This document shows, piece after piece, positions 11,001 through 21,468 of a DNA stretch of 64,000 nt. Source of the stretch: Cichorium intybus (Eukaryota; Streptophyta; Magnoliopsida; Asterales; Asteraceae); assembly GCA_023525715.1 (NCBI GenBank), contig CM042012.1, positions 50,854,464 through 50,918,463 on the forward strand, given 5' to 3'. A program made the position numbers and the translations under genes. The notes beneath the pieces are model-generated. The model was not told where the DNA came from and ran no database searches. It was given only the letters and a program-made list of their open reading frames with translations. Each line of letters starts with the position of its first letter. Within the stretch, counting starts at the first letter, position 1.

Positions 11001-14000
11001 GACTCCACTGCGGATGGTCCACACAAATCCATGTAGAGAAGTGAAAGGGGTTCAGTGATTTTGGGATTGATCACTGTTGGATGCCTTTGTTTTGTTTGCT
11101 TCCCATGTTCACAAGCAGAACAAAGAGAATCATTATCAAATTTGAGTGCTGGCATACCTCGAACCAAATCCATAGCCACCAATTTTTTTAAGTCTTTGAA
11201 GTTCAGATGGGCAAGTCTTCGGTGCCATAACCAACTGACATCGGAGTTGGCTTTAGAGAGAAGACATAGGGATTGCCCACCGGTTACTGGCTTTAGATTT
11301 AAGGGAAACAACGATCCCTACCTTTCTGATTTCAGTAAGACTTCTTTTGTTGCTTTTTTGGTGATTACACTCCCTTGGTTGTTGAATGTAACAGCATTGC
11401 CCGTTCCAACCACTAATTGAGATATACTCACAAGATTATGTTTCAATCCTTCAACAAATGCCACTCGGCTGATTGTGAATTGGCCATTTGTTATCTTGCC
11501 ATATCCCCGAATTGGACATGTTTCATTATTACCAAAGCGAACGTTTCCAGCATCATCCAAAGTTCTGTAGTCCCTGAGATATTCCTTCTTCCCAGTCATA
11601 TGTCTTGAGCAGCCACTATCCATGTACCATTTTGAATCATACCGCTCATTAGACATAACCTGCAATCAATCAAGAAGAAGTTGGTACCCAATCAATCTTG
11701 GGTCCTCAGGGTAAGTAAAGGATTCTTGAATCCATTTTTCTACGGCCTCTTCGGTAATTTCATTTGCATTTAAGTTTATCAAATTCTCCGAAGCCTCATG
11801 TGATGAGCATGATTCCGAAGAGTTTAAACATGATTCTGAGAGGCTTTTTGACAAAACGGATGAGTCCGAAGAGACTGACAAGGTGCAAGACTTCAGAACC
11901 CATATTTGTTTGATTAATTTTGACTTTGAAGCTTTAGAATATCATGATTTTGAAGACTTGGTTTTAATGGTAAGATTTTCTTTCAAATAATTTCTTTTCC
12001 AATTTTATTTTGTAAATTCAATTGTTGATTTCTTTGACATTGGACTGCATGATGTAGAGGCACATAGGTACTCTTCATATTCCAATTTGAAATCGTTTAA
12101 TGAAAGATTTTTATCTTCGAACAGATCCAAGTTTTTGTCTAGCCAATGATGAAATGTGTCTACCGAATTGTAATCTTTTGAAAAAGTTTTCTTCGTTGAG
12201 TTTTAAACTTTGGGATTTGGAAAGTTTGGTTTTGTGGAGACAAATGTTGGTTTGGAAAATTGATTTTTGACTTCTGATAAATTTGAATCAGTGATTTTTG
12301 TTCCAGAAGTTGAAGCGACTGCATTTGTTGGTATTGAAACTTTTAAGGGTGTTTTCCTTTTTGCAAGATTTTGGGTTTGTTTTGATTTTAAAATAGTCAC
12401 TGTTGGTTTCGAAATTACAACAGTAGTTTTTGTTTTGGAAGTTGATGCCTGATTTTGAAATTGAGGTTTTTGCAAAATTTTGATGTTGCATACCACAGGC
12501 TTCGGAGCGATTTGTGTTTTGTTCTTATCTTTAAAACTTGGGAAAAGCATTGAGGGATAAGGGATCTCAGATTTAATGTTTGATTCCTCATTTTCAGCAG
12601 ATTCAGCATGTGGTACACTCTCTTTTGATTCCATTAACTGAAAAACATCCATCTTCGGAGTTATAGGTTTTTCCATAACTTGAATTTGTTTGTAGTTTCG
12701 GTTAGTATAAACATGATTGTTGTTTTTAGTATTCAAAAGATTTTTCAAATTCACTGGAATTTTCTCCTTTTCATAACACAAACGATTGTAAATGTTGTGA
12801 CCGTACAACTCCTACTTTCTTTTGTTGATTTTTACTTCCATGTTTTCGTTTACTTGATTTTCGAACATTTTAGATGATGAGAAAAATCCTTCCTCACTTA
12901 CTGTGGAGTTATCCTTATCTACCAACTTTTGTAAATCATTGTCAACTAAAAGAGCACCACCAGGTTTCACAAAGATAGAGTTTTTGAAATAAGAAACCTT
13001 AGGATAAACACATGCAACATGGACTAGTATTTTGGAAGAGTTTTTGAGATAATCTTCATAAGATTCACATTCATCAGAAATTTGAGTCTTAGTTTTAACA
13101 ATTTCCAAGTTGTTTGAATTTTCATTTTCACAAACAATTTTAGTTTTGCCTTTATCCTCCGAAGATAATTATGAGATGTCTTCGGATGGTGATACGGATG
13201 TGGAGGATGATTTATGCAGGGACAAGGTTGAACAGTCAACTTCCTCCAAATCCGAATCAGATTCAGAATCATTTTCAGACACAGTTTCTACCACAACATC
13301 ATATTTGTTTTCACATTGAGGTACGTGTTGTTTCAAGATTGGAATCTCTTGAGGCAGCAGTGTTAACAAATTATCCGCAGTTAAGTGTTTTTCAACAGAG
13401 ATTAAACCATGTTTGTACGAAGGGTTAGTCACTTCGGACCCTGAGACTATGGATTCACATTCATAAGTAACACTATCAACATTCTTAAGCTTGAATTCAA
13501 TGAAGGGTAACAGTTTTCTATGTTGCACATTGCAAACATCAGCAGAATGATAAATACGGGTAATGTGAGCATACAGTCGTCTAGCAGTTTCATAGAATAT
13601 GTTTCGCTGTCTCAAAAGTACATCATTGTTATTTGAAAGTTTTTCTCTAGTTTCTTCTAACAAAGAGATTCTAAGATTGGATTTTTCTAATGCTAGCTTC
13701 AGGCTCTCTACTCTCCCCCTCAAGCTTAGAAGCTCTTGCTCAGTGAGTACTTCCCTATTTTTAGCATCAACGAGTAATTTATGCATAACAGAGCAATCAC
13801 GAGTTATTTCATTTATAATTGGAGTAGATTGAGAACTAGGAATTTTAAGTGATGAATGAAGTTTTGATACCTGTTCTAGGATTGTTAGGCGAGTGTCGTT
13901 TGCCATCAAGCATACCTCCTCATCGTCATCGGAAGAGTCTTCAAACCAAGTCTTCGGAGTACCAGCAGCAAACATCTCATGTGCCTCCGAAGTCACAAAA

Positions 14001-15358
14001 CCAAGACCTATAGTTGCTTCAACCTCCAGCTTCTCTTCATCTCCAAACTTCTCCGAAGTGTCCTTTAGAAAGCTCTTACCGACATCATAGGCCATGAAAG
14101 CACTATGAGATGGCTTTCTCACTTCCCCATCATCTGAGTCCGAAGACCAAACCTGATAGGATCCTTGACGATCATCAGCAGCCATTAGAGCTAGATCTTT
14201 GGTCCTCACTCTAACTTCCTCCATTTTTCTTGCGTAGTATGCTTCGTCCTTTACTTGTGGTTTCTTTTCGTTTTGCTTGCGAAGCATGCAATCTTTTGCA
14301 AAATGATTCTTTCCATGGCAATAGTTGCAGTCATAGCCAGAATCACCTGAAACCTTTTTCTCTTCGGTCTTTTCTTTGGATGACTCCGAAGTCTGTTTTT
14401 TAGATGGCTTCGGTGTTGAAGATTTTAAGTTTTCATCCTTTGGGGTGAATATTTCTGGTTTGGGTTTGGAGTTAAAGTTTGATTTGTTGAAATTCTTCAC
14501 AAATGGCTTCCCAGAGTTGTTCTTGAAGAAGGGTTTCTTGAATCTACGATTGTTGGCGGCATAAAGAGCAACAGTCTCTCCATTATCATCTACCATATAG
14601 GCAGCAATGTCTTCATCACTTGATTCTTCATCCTCTATTGAAACGAGGGTAAGTGGTCTAGAACCAGCCATTTCACTTCTTCGACCCACCACATCAGGTT
14701 CGTGTAATTTCAGCAGATTGTACAAGGCAGCCAGCTTGTATTTCTCAATATTCTCATAGGACTTTACCATGAGCATGATTGGCCTCCACTCCTTGCGAAG
14801 ACTGTAAAGAAATTTGATATTTATCTCTTGTTGACTTCTTGTTTCCCCATATTTGTCTAGGGTGTAAATCATGTTGCTCAGACGTTCATAACAAGCTTCC
14901 AAGGATTCATTTTCTTCTTGCTTAAAGTTTCCGAAGTCTGCAAGGATTTCTTGGACTTTGCTGGTATAAAGAATTTTATCTCCTCCAAAACAGAGTTCGA
15001 GATTGTCCTACATCTCTTTTGCAGATTTCGCATCAGCAATGTGATAGCTTACATCAGGACCTAAGCCACTTCGCAGTTCACGCATGGCCCTCTCATCATT
15101 TTCAAGCTTCTTTATGTCAGCAGCATTGAGGACAACGACTTCTTCTCCATCAGGGACAACGAATCGACCATCAATGTCTGTGTGTGGACCGTCAGTCACA
15201 AACCTCCATAAGTCTTTGTCGAGTCCAATAAGATAATCTTTCATTCGACCAGCCCAGTAATCATAGTAAGTAGTTACTAGAACTGGGGCCTTCGTTGCTG
15301 AACCAATGAGGTTAGCATAATTAAGCATATTGGCATATGTTGCTGTGGAATCAGTCAT
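8012..15358 (-). pseudogene. Copia gag-pol polyprotein, one frame broken by stops
   Basis: From the ATG at 15,358 to the stop at 8012 every conserved block lies in one reading frame of about 2,450 codons. Gag has a zinc knuckle CNYCHGKNHFAKDC (about 14,290-14,335). The protease has DSGCSRHM (about 11,605-11,630). Integrase has a HHCC-type finger (WHRRLAHL to CSACEHGKQ) and the catalytic segments YMDLCGP, HSDNGSEF and NGVVERRN. Reverse transcriptase has YVDD near 8960. RNase H has SDSDLGG, AEAEY and CDSQSAI. It is interrupted by nonsense codons at about 15,008, 13,169, 12,809, 12,203, 11,666, 11,318, 10,853, 9728 and 9455, plus others between 12,203 and 11,881. I see no frameshift. It would encode capsid, protease, integrase and reverse transcriptase for copying through RNA. 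Confidence 0.88.
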
Positions 15359-15504
15359 TTTGATAGATTTCAACCGGATCTTTTCAGTAAAAACAAGTAA
15401 TAGAGATTAGCAACAGTTGCGGAAACCTAGATCTGAGAATCGAGTCAGATCTAGAACTGAGGCAATGAATTTCACGCTCTACTATCAGGTTTTTGAGTTG
15501 ACTC

Positions 15505-15516
15505 GCTCTGATACCA
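15505..15516 (-). other. Primer binding site (initiator tRNA-Met)
   Basis: On the minus strand this reads TGGTATCAGAGC, the standard plant PBS complementary to the 3' end of initiator methionine tRNA. It sits two bases inside the LTR, and fixes the element's strand and the LTR boundary. Confidence 0.9.
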
Positions 15517-15518
15517 CT

Positions 15519-16029
15519 TGTTGGGTGTTGAAATCAGATAATAGACGAATTAAAACAAAGATTATACCAATAACACAATCAATCACACAAGGATAATATA
15601 AGTAAGATGAATGAACAATGTGAAATGGATAACTTGTGCCGAATGATTGATTATAAGATATGGTTTTACAATGGGGTTTTCTATGTTTGTGGTTTTTACT
15701 ATCTCGTAATCTCACATTCTACACGGCAAGGTATCACTGATATTTATACTAAATCAGTGATACGAATAGTACAACTTTCACAGAGAATATCCTATCAGTG
15801 TACTAGCCAATAGGATAGAAGATTCATGCAACACGTATTGTACTATACGCGTGCACACAAAAGACAGATGGACATGGCTGTGAAGTCTTCGGATCTTCTG
15901 TGCATCACACTTCGGAGTTCTTGAGACTTCGGGGTCTTTTATTACTTTATTACGTTGGGGTTTTTCTTCAAAAGGTCTTCTGAGGAGAACTTCGGATACG
16001 TCAGCACTTCATCACAAATATACTCAACA
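15519..16029 (-). mobile_element. Copia 5' LTR (511 bp)
   Basis: On the minus strand it runs from TGTTGAGTATA to CACCCAACA, giving inverted TGTTG/CAACA ends. TATAAATA (plus-strand 15,741-15,748) is the likely promoter. Several CTTCGGA / TCCGAAG motifs lie between 15,885 and 15,995. It abuts AAAGT of the Ty3 LTR, which is the probable target sequence. The partner 3' LTR is missing, so its age cannot be judged from LTR divergence. Confidence 0.85.
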
Positions 16030-16280
16030 AAAGTAACTAGGTTTAGTTTGAAGCTTAGCCTAGTCTATGCTTGTTTTGGGATTGTTTAGTTTAGGATTTT
16101 TGAGTTTTAGTGACAAGGGTTTGGAAACTAAAGTCCTCCGACTATAGCGTGACACTATAGTTGGTAATCTGTCATCTGATCTGACCACGTAGCTCCTGCG
16201 GATCGACCCTGACTACCACTGTGCTAGTGTGTGTGTTAGGTTTGTCTTATTTTTTACCGCACGACGAACTAGGCGTATCA
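16030..16280 (+). mobile_element. Inner Ty3 element, 5' LTR (right part)
   Basis: Continues the LTR broken at about 4028, as shown by alignment with 23,425-23,677 of the 3' LTR. It ends CTAGGCGTATCA, the inverted counterpart of the TGACAACGCCTAG start. Confidence 0.85.
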
Positions 16281-16285
16281 AATTT

Positions 16286-16303
16286 TGGCGCCGTTGCCGG
16301 GGA
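16286..16303 (+). other. Primer binding site (tRNA-Asp type)
   Basis: TGGCGCCGTTGCCGGGGA lies five bases after the LTR. It is complementary to the 3' end of plant tRNA-Asp(GTC) including CCA, as I recall that tRNA's sequence. This PBS is common in Athila-type Ty3 elements. Confidence 0.8.
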
Positions 16304-16414
16304 GCTGTGAGCTTAGATTAGGTGATTAGTAGGAATTCTAGTTTCTTGATTTTCTTTGAGTTTCGTTTGATTAGTTTTTGGTTTTTGATTTTTGCGGGCA
16401 TGTTGCATTAGTGC

Positions 16415-18600
16415 ATGCGTACCCGCAGGGGTGAGCAATTATCCCCTTTGCATTTTGACTCAGAGATTGAGCGAACTGCACGCAAAATCCGTTCACGTAG
16501 GCGTTTAAATACAATGAGTTTCAGTCATGTCAGTAGTAGTGCAGTAAGTGTTGCCCAGGAACCATCAGGTGAGGCAACGGGGATGTCTTTTATTCCCCCG
16601 GTTTCGGAGTTTCAATTCGAGAGCACGAGTGCTTCTGGTGGTGCACTTTCAGCCCCTGTACCCATACCATCATGCACTCCGCCATCGATTCCACCATTTC
16701 CACCAGTATCACAACTACAATCCACCAATCCATTCACATCTGCAATGTCTTGGGGAGAGCCGACCGGTGATGGCACCCCAGTCTCTAGACAGCAGACACC
16801 AACTTCTCAACCATTTTCTCAACCACAACCAGTTCTATTTAAACCTCAACCCATATTCCAACCTACACAACCACAACAATACCAACCACCTCTTCAGCAA
16901 CAGTACCAGTATCCAGAGGAAGAGGAGAGATATGATGAGGAAGATGAAGGATGGGTTCCACCAGCACCACAGCAACCCAGGAACCGAGGTCGAGGACCTC
17001 TGAGAAGAGCACCACAGTATCAACCACCACAAGGTCAGCAGGAATATAACGGTCATCACCCTTACGGTAATCCTGCCCAACCTTTATATTTTACACAACC
17101 GAGAAGGTAATCGGTTGCATCACATTTCCAGCCACGGGAATATGATGACTCGTCGCCAATTTACATTCCTGACAATATTGAATCTCAAGTAGAAATAAGG
17201 CCTCAGTTGTTAGGGATATTACCGGAGTTTAGGGGGTATAAGCAGGATGACCCGTACAATCATTTATATGAATTTATAGCAATTGCCAATGCTAATACCC
17301 CTAGGAATGTTAATAGGAACATCTTTAGGCTTAGGTTATTCCCATTCACTCTTAAAGACAAAGCCAAATATTGGTTTACGTCTTTACCATCATACAGCAT
17401 GACCACGTGGGACCAGCTCAAGGCCAAGTTCCTACAAGAATTTTATCCAGCAAGCAAGACAACGGAGATCAGGAGGGTTATTCAAGACTTCCAGCAAAAA
17501 CCAGGAGAAGCTTTCCATGAAGCATTTGATCGGTTGAAGGAGTTATTGCGATCCTGCCCGCATCATGAGATTCCCAAATGGCAGTTAGTGAATGAAAGAG
17601 TCAGTGAAACACATCAAGCTATGATAAATGCCTCGTCAAGCGGGACATTTATGTGGCAAGATCCAGAAGAGGCTTGTATGTTCTTAGAGCAGTTAAGCAA
17701 TGGCTCCAAAGCAAATTTTTCTACGAGAAAGACTGTAGGCACAGCAGCAGCAGTGGGAGCTGATGCTGATTGGAAGAAGGAGGTAAAAAAGGAGATAAGT
17801 GAATTAAATAAGAAGTTTGACAGGCTCATGTAAACGCTGCAAAATGGACCTCAGGGTCAATCACAAGGTGGTCAAGGAGGACCAAAAGTTCAGGAGGTAA
17901 ACCAAGTTTATGGCCAGGGTCAAGGTCAGTATAACAATGGACGACCCTACAGACCATATAACCAAGGGCAGTAGCAGAACTTCAACAACCAGAGGCAAAA
18001 TAATCACCAAGGTCAATCGTCTAATCAGCCTAGGTCATACCAGCCCACAAATAACAATGGAAATGCAAGTGGGAGTGGCAGCAATAATAATAGGGGGCCC
18101 AACACTGCTGTCAACAATGCCCCAGGAACTCAAGAAGACTTAGTGGCAAAAATGTATGAAATGTTCAGTGCTCCTCAGCAGCAGTCCCAGGCCAATGCAA
18201 AAGCTATCGGAAACATGAAAAGGCAAATTGGACAAATGGCCGAAGATCAGCGAAAAAGGGACAATGGAAAGTTTCCAAGTGCTACGGAGGTTAATCCAAC
18301 CCATAATCAGCGAGCTAGGAAGGAGCACGTTAATAATGTCGAGGCTAAATGGAGAAAGGTTACTTTAAAGGACTTATTGGATTCAGGAAGTGAGGCAGAG
18401 CTTAAGGAATAAGAAAAAGTCTAGGAAAAAGTGGAGGATAAAGGAGAAGGTAAGGAAGGAATAAAGGAAAACGAAATTCCTGTTGAGGAGGGAACTCAAC
18501 TAGAGGTGGACACGGAGATCTAGGAAGAAAAGTAGTCAGTAATAGCAGGAATCAAGCAGAAAAAGAAAGATAAGAAAGGGAAGAAGAAACAGGAAGCACC
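16415..18600 (+). pseudogene. Gag of the inner Ty3 element
   Basis: The ATG at 16,415 opens a single reading frame. The first 230 residues are low-complexity Pro/Gln-rich. A retrotransposon gag domain follows at about 17,200-17,700, with landmarks LFPFTLKDKAKYWF, TTWDQLKAKFLQEFYP and the RVIQDFQQKPGEAFHEAFDRLKE-type helix (shortened here). A Gln/Asn/Gly-rich tail comes next. In-frame stops occur at 17,108, 17,831, 17,971, 18,410, 18,431 and several later positions. Nearly all are single C-to-T or G-to-T type changes of CAA, CAG, GAA or GAG codons. A run of A bases near 18,695-18,705 then shifts the frame into the protease region. Gag would form the capsid particle around the element RNA. Confidence 0.75.
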
Positions 18601-18638
18601 CAAACCAATAGGGCCATTGATAAACCAACCTCAGTAGG

Positions 18639-19582
18639 ATGAACTTAAGGATGCTCCTGAGGATACAAGAATTCTTCAGGAGATGTGTGATAGAAATGGA
18701 AAAAAGTAAGATTCCCACACCAGACACTGTTAGATTGACTATCAAGGCCAGTGAGGCACTGTTGGGAACACTGCCCAAAAAAGAGAAGGATCCTGGATCA
18801 CCATTGATCACCACTACTGTAGGAGATGTGGTCATTCAGAACACTTTGCTGGACTTGGGAGAAAGTGTAAATGTGCTACCAGGGTACTTATATGACAAGT
18901 ACAAGAATGAAGAACTAGAACCAGCAAAAGTTGTACTACAGCTGGCTAATCAGTCAACAAAGGTATCCCGAGGAAATTGACTAATGTCATAGTCAAGGTT
19001 GGAGATTTCTTCTATCCTGTAGATTTCCTAGTCATGGAGTATGAAAGTTTGGATGACGCGCCTGCACTCATTTTAGGACGCCTATTTTTAGCTACGGCTG
19101 GCGCGGTGATTGGCTGCAAGACGAGGGATGTGGACATCTCCTTTGGGACACGAAAAAGAAGGCTGAATGTGTTCGGAAATCCTCTATCCTTACCTTCAGA
19201 GAACGGTGACAAGCAACTGGACAAAAGTGTGTTAATAGAGCCTGGGATTAGGAACAAAGGAAAAGTATGGACGCGAACAGGTGAAGGAGGAAAAGAATAG
19301 ATTTTAAAAGGAACAAAGGATCATCCATTAGCCACTATTGATAAGGAGCAGTTGCTAGATATGATGGAGATGCTAGAAGTGAGACATCAGCAATATGAGA
19401 AAGAATCAAAAGAAAGAGAAGCAAAAGTCTTCAAGCTTCTGGAATCACAACAGCAATGGATTAGTGGAGTAAGCGATAGGATGACCCAACTCACATCCTT
19501 AATGTCGATGATGGCCCATAATTTCATACCAAGATTCAAGCAAATGTCATCAGAAGTCCAAGGAGAGAAAGAATACGAATAG
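18639..19582 (+). pseudogene. Aspartic protease region of the inner Ty3 element
   Basis: The segment LDLGESVNVLP (about 18,850-18,885) is the retropepsin active-site region; Athila-type proteases often have DLG here. It is followed by PVDFLVMEY and LILGRLFLATAGAVI, the second conserved protease block. The frame changes by one base near 18,976 and a stop lies at 19,298. Beyond it is a Lys/Glu-rich, coiled-coil-like segment ending at 19,582. The reverse transcriptase, RNase H and integrase that should follow are absent. The next bases include GGGAGGCAACCCA, a motif often seen just after pol in these elements. Confidence 0.7.
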
Positions 19583-20326
19583 GAGTTCTACGTCTGGCTG
19601 AAGACGTTAAACTTAGCGCTTGTTGGGAGGCAACCCATCGTGTCATAGGTTAGGTTCTGTATTTCTTAGAAATAATTAGGAAAAATCTTATCATTAATTG
19701 CAGGTACCAGTGGTCCAAGGCAAGTGTGGGGTCGTGTGAAGTTTTGGAATTTTTAATGACCGCGCCGCGGTAATCACAATTGCGTGACGCGGGATCGTAA
19801 ACCAACCCGATGCGCAGTGGTTGATTTGGTGACACGCGTGCCGCGAGTTTTGCATTTGCGCGCCGCGGGAATCGATCGGTCGGTTTTCTTCTATATTAAG
19901 GTAAGCCGCGACACTATTCACACACACCACGACTCGGAGCTCTGATCAACAAAAATTTCTCGCGTTTTTTCTAGCTCATTTCCTTCCCACTACTACAGTA
20001 CGTCATTCTAACTAGCTATTTCTCGTTTAAACTAGTGATTAGGTAGTTAATTTGAGTGAATTAGTCAAAAAGTTCAAAACTTAGAAATCGCCAATGCTGA
20101 CTCATAGGGTGTTTATTTTGCCAAATAGAGACCTAGATGAGTTAGTCGGCACTTAGGCTACCTTGTGGTGTATTTGGATTGAGTTTAAACAGGTTAAAAC
20201 TCGATTTGGGTTGGATTTTTGGAAACAGCTGCTCGCCGCGCCGCGCCCTTGCTCTTGGGCCGCGCCGCGGTGAGGTGCAGAAGAAAGGGACTTATTTTGC
20301 AAAAAAAAATTTCGTTTGTGCAGATC
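19583..20326 (+). other. Leader between protease and 3' ORF of the inner Ty3 element
   Basis: No reading frame. It holds TTGGGAGGCAACCC near 19,624, a TTGCAG acceptor-like site near 19,700, a PPT-like AAGTGTGGGG at 19,722-19,731, and repeated CGCGCCGCGG motifs near 19,761, 19,858 and 20,258. A second acceptor-like TTTGTGCAG sits just before the ATG at 20,327. The 3' ORF could therefore be made from a spliced RNA, as proposed for env-like genes of Athila elements; this is inference. Confidence 0.45.
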
Positions 20327-21468
20327 ATGTTCAGACTAGACCATGCTTTTCTCCAGTTTCCAGAGGGGCCCGCAGCCTCTGTTGAGTACCAGTCACGGAG
20401 AGACGCTTTGACGGGTCGCCGGGTTCTTGAGGCGACCATTATTGACAGGGCCATCCTCGGGGATGCCGGGCTTTGGGGCGAGATAGAGCCGTTTCTACAC
20501 CGCACCTGGACCCATGAGGACGCTTCTTTTACTTGCCGGGGCTGGGACAGGCTCATGGCCACCGATGAGGATGTTGTGTACACGGAGCTCCTCCTGGAGT
20601 TCCTTTCGACGATTGAGTACACACCGAGGGCGACAGACCCACGGGCGATATTGATACGATTCAGGTTGGGGGGCGTGCATAGGGAGTGCAGCCTTCGGGA
20701 GTTTGGGAGGCGTACCGGTATTTACACGGAGGCGGATCTTCAGCACCGCCATTTTGCACAGTTCCTAGAGGCGCGTATCCAGGGGCAGCCGGAGCGGACT
20801 GCCAATATGGAGATTTGGGCAACATTGTCCAACATCTTCTACGAGGCAGGGAGTTCTCGGGAGAGCCACCTCCGCGACCCACTCCACCGCCTCATGCACC
20901 GCATCGTCTCCACCTCCATCATGCAGCGGGAGGGGGGCGAGAAGGTGTCCGGGGAGGACATGACATTCTTCTGGGTTCTCCTCGACCCCTCCAGGTTCTT
21001 TCACCTTCCCTACGCCCTAGCTGTTGCCTTATCCACCCGCTCGACGGGTGCCACCGCCAGCAGTCTACTGGCCCGCAGGTACTTCATCACCCGCCTGGCC
21101 CGATCATACCGGATCCTCACCGCCCGCACTGTCGCCACCCTGATCGCTTTACCTCTATCTTGCACAACGGCGCGAGCATTGGAGAGCATGGGGCTGATTC
21201 AGCAGCAGCGCACGGGACAGCTCGTGAGGGCAGAGACCGAGGCACCCCAGGACCCACAGCCAGCATATGCCCAGCCTGGCAGGCGACGCCGGAGAGCAGT
21301 GGACCACCAGAGCCAGCTCCACAGCCACAGCCGCATGAGGACTCAGCGACTATCCACCGACTGGCAGCCAGGGTTGCCAGGATGGATGACCAGCTAGAGT
21401 GGATCGGTTCTGGATCTAGCTACCCAGCAGGGTCAGCGCCCCCGACCATTCCCAGCCAGAGCCCATAA
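20327..21468 (+). pseudogene. ATHILA ORF-like 3' protein of the inner Ty3 element
   Basis: The first in-frame ATG is at 20,327, and the frame is open to 21,397. It has the FPEGPAA and FTCRGWDRL segments of the plant retrotransposon ORF group that I associate with ATHILA ORF-1, an assignment made from memory. The region is far more GC-rich than its surroundings. The natural C terminus, a short coiled-coil-like segment (RLAARVARMDDQLEWI), lies in the next frame, which stays open to 21,468. A frameshift therefore probably occurred at about 21,240-21,300. Function is unknown; an envelope or accessory role has been suggested for proteins in this position. I see no clear membrane segment. Confidence 0.55.

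Larger units (their letters stand above)
4029..16029 (-). mobile_element. Sirevirus-like Ty1/copia retrotransposon
   Basis: Read on the minus strand, the order is 5' LTR (16,029-15,519), initiator-Met PBS (15,516-15,505), gag-pol in one reading frame (15,358-8012), a 2-kb spacer, and an env-like reading frame (6027-4021). In the pol region, protease and integrase precede reverse transcriptase and RNase H, the order that defines Ty1/copia. A long env-like frame after pol is known in Sireviruses such as soybean SIRE1. The 3' LTR is absent: the env-like frame runs straight into the Ty3 LTR, so the end was lost by a deletion. It sits in the 5' LTR of the inner Ty3 element. Confidence 0.85.

Noticed and set aside
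15359..15373. Upstream start of copia gag
   Set aside because: This start would be TTG; the ATG at 15,358 is the better start.
20219..20326. Upstream extension of the 3' ORF
   Set aside because: It would need a TTG start; the first ATG in frame is at 20,327 and an acceptor-like site lies just before it.
20194..21004. Minus-strand frames of 70-140 codons
   Set aside because: They are antisense to the GC-rich 3' ORF of the inner Ty3 element, where stops are rare by composition.
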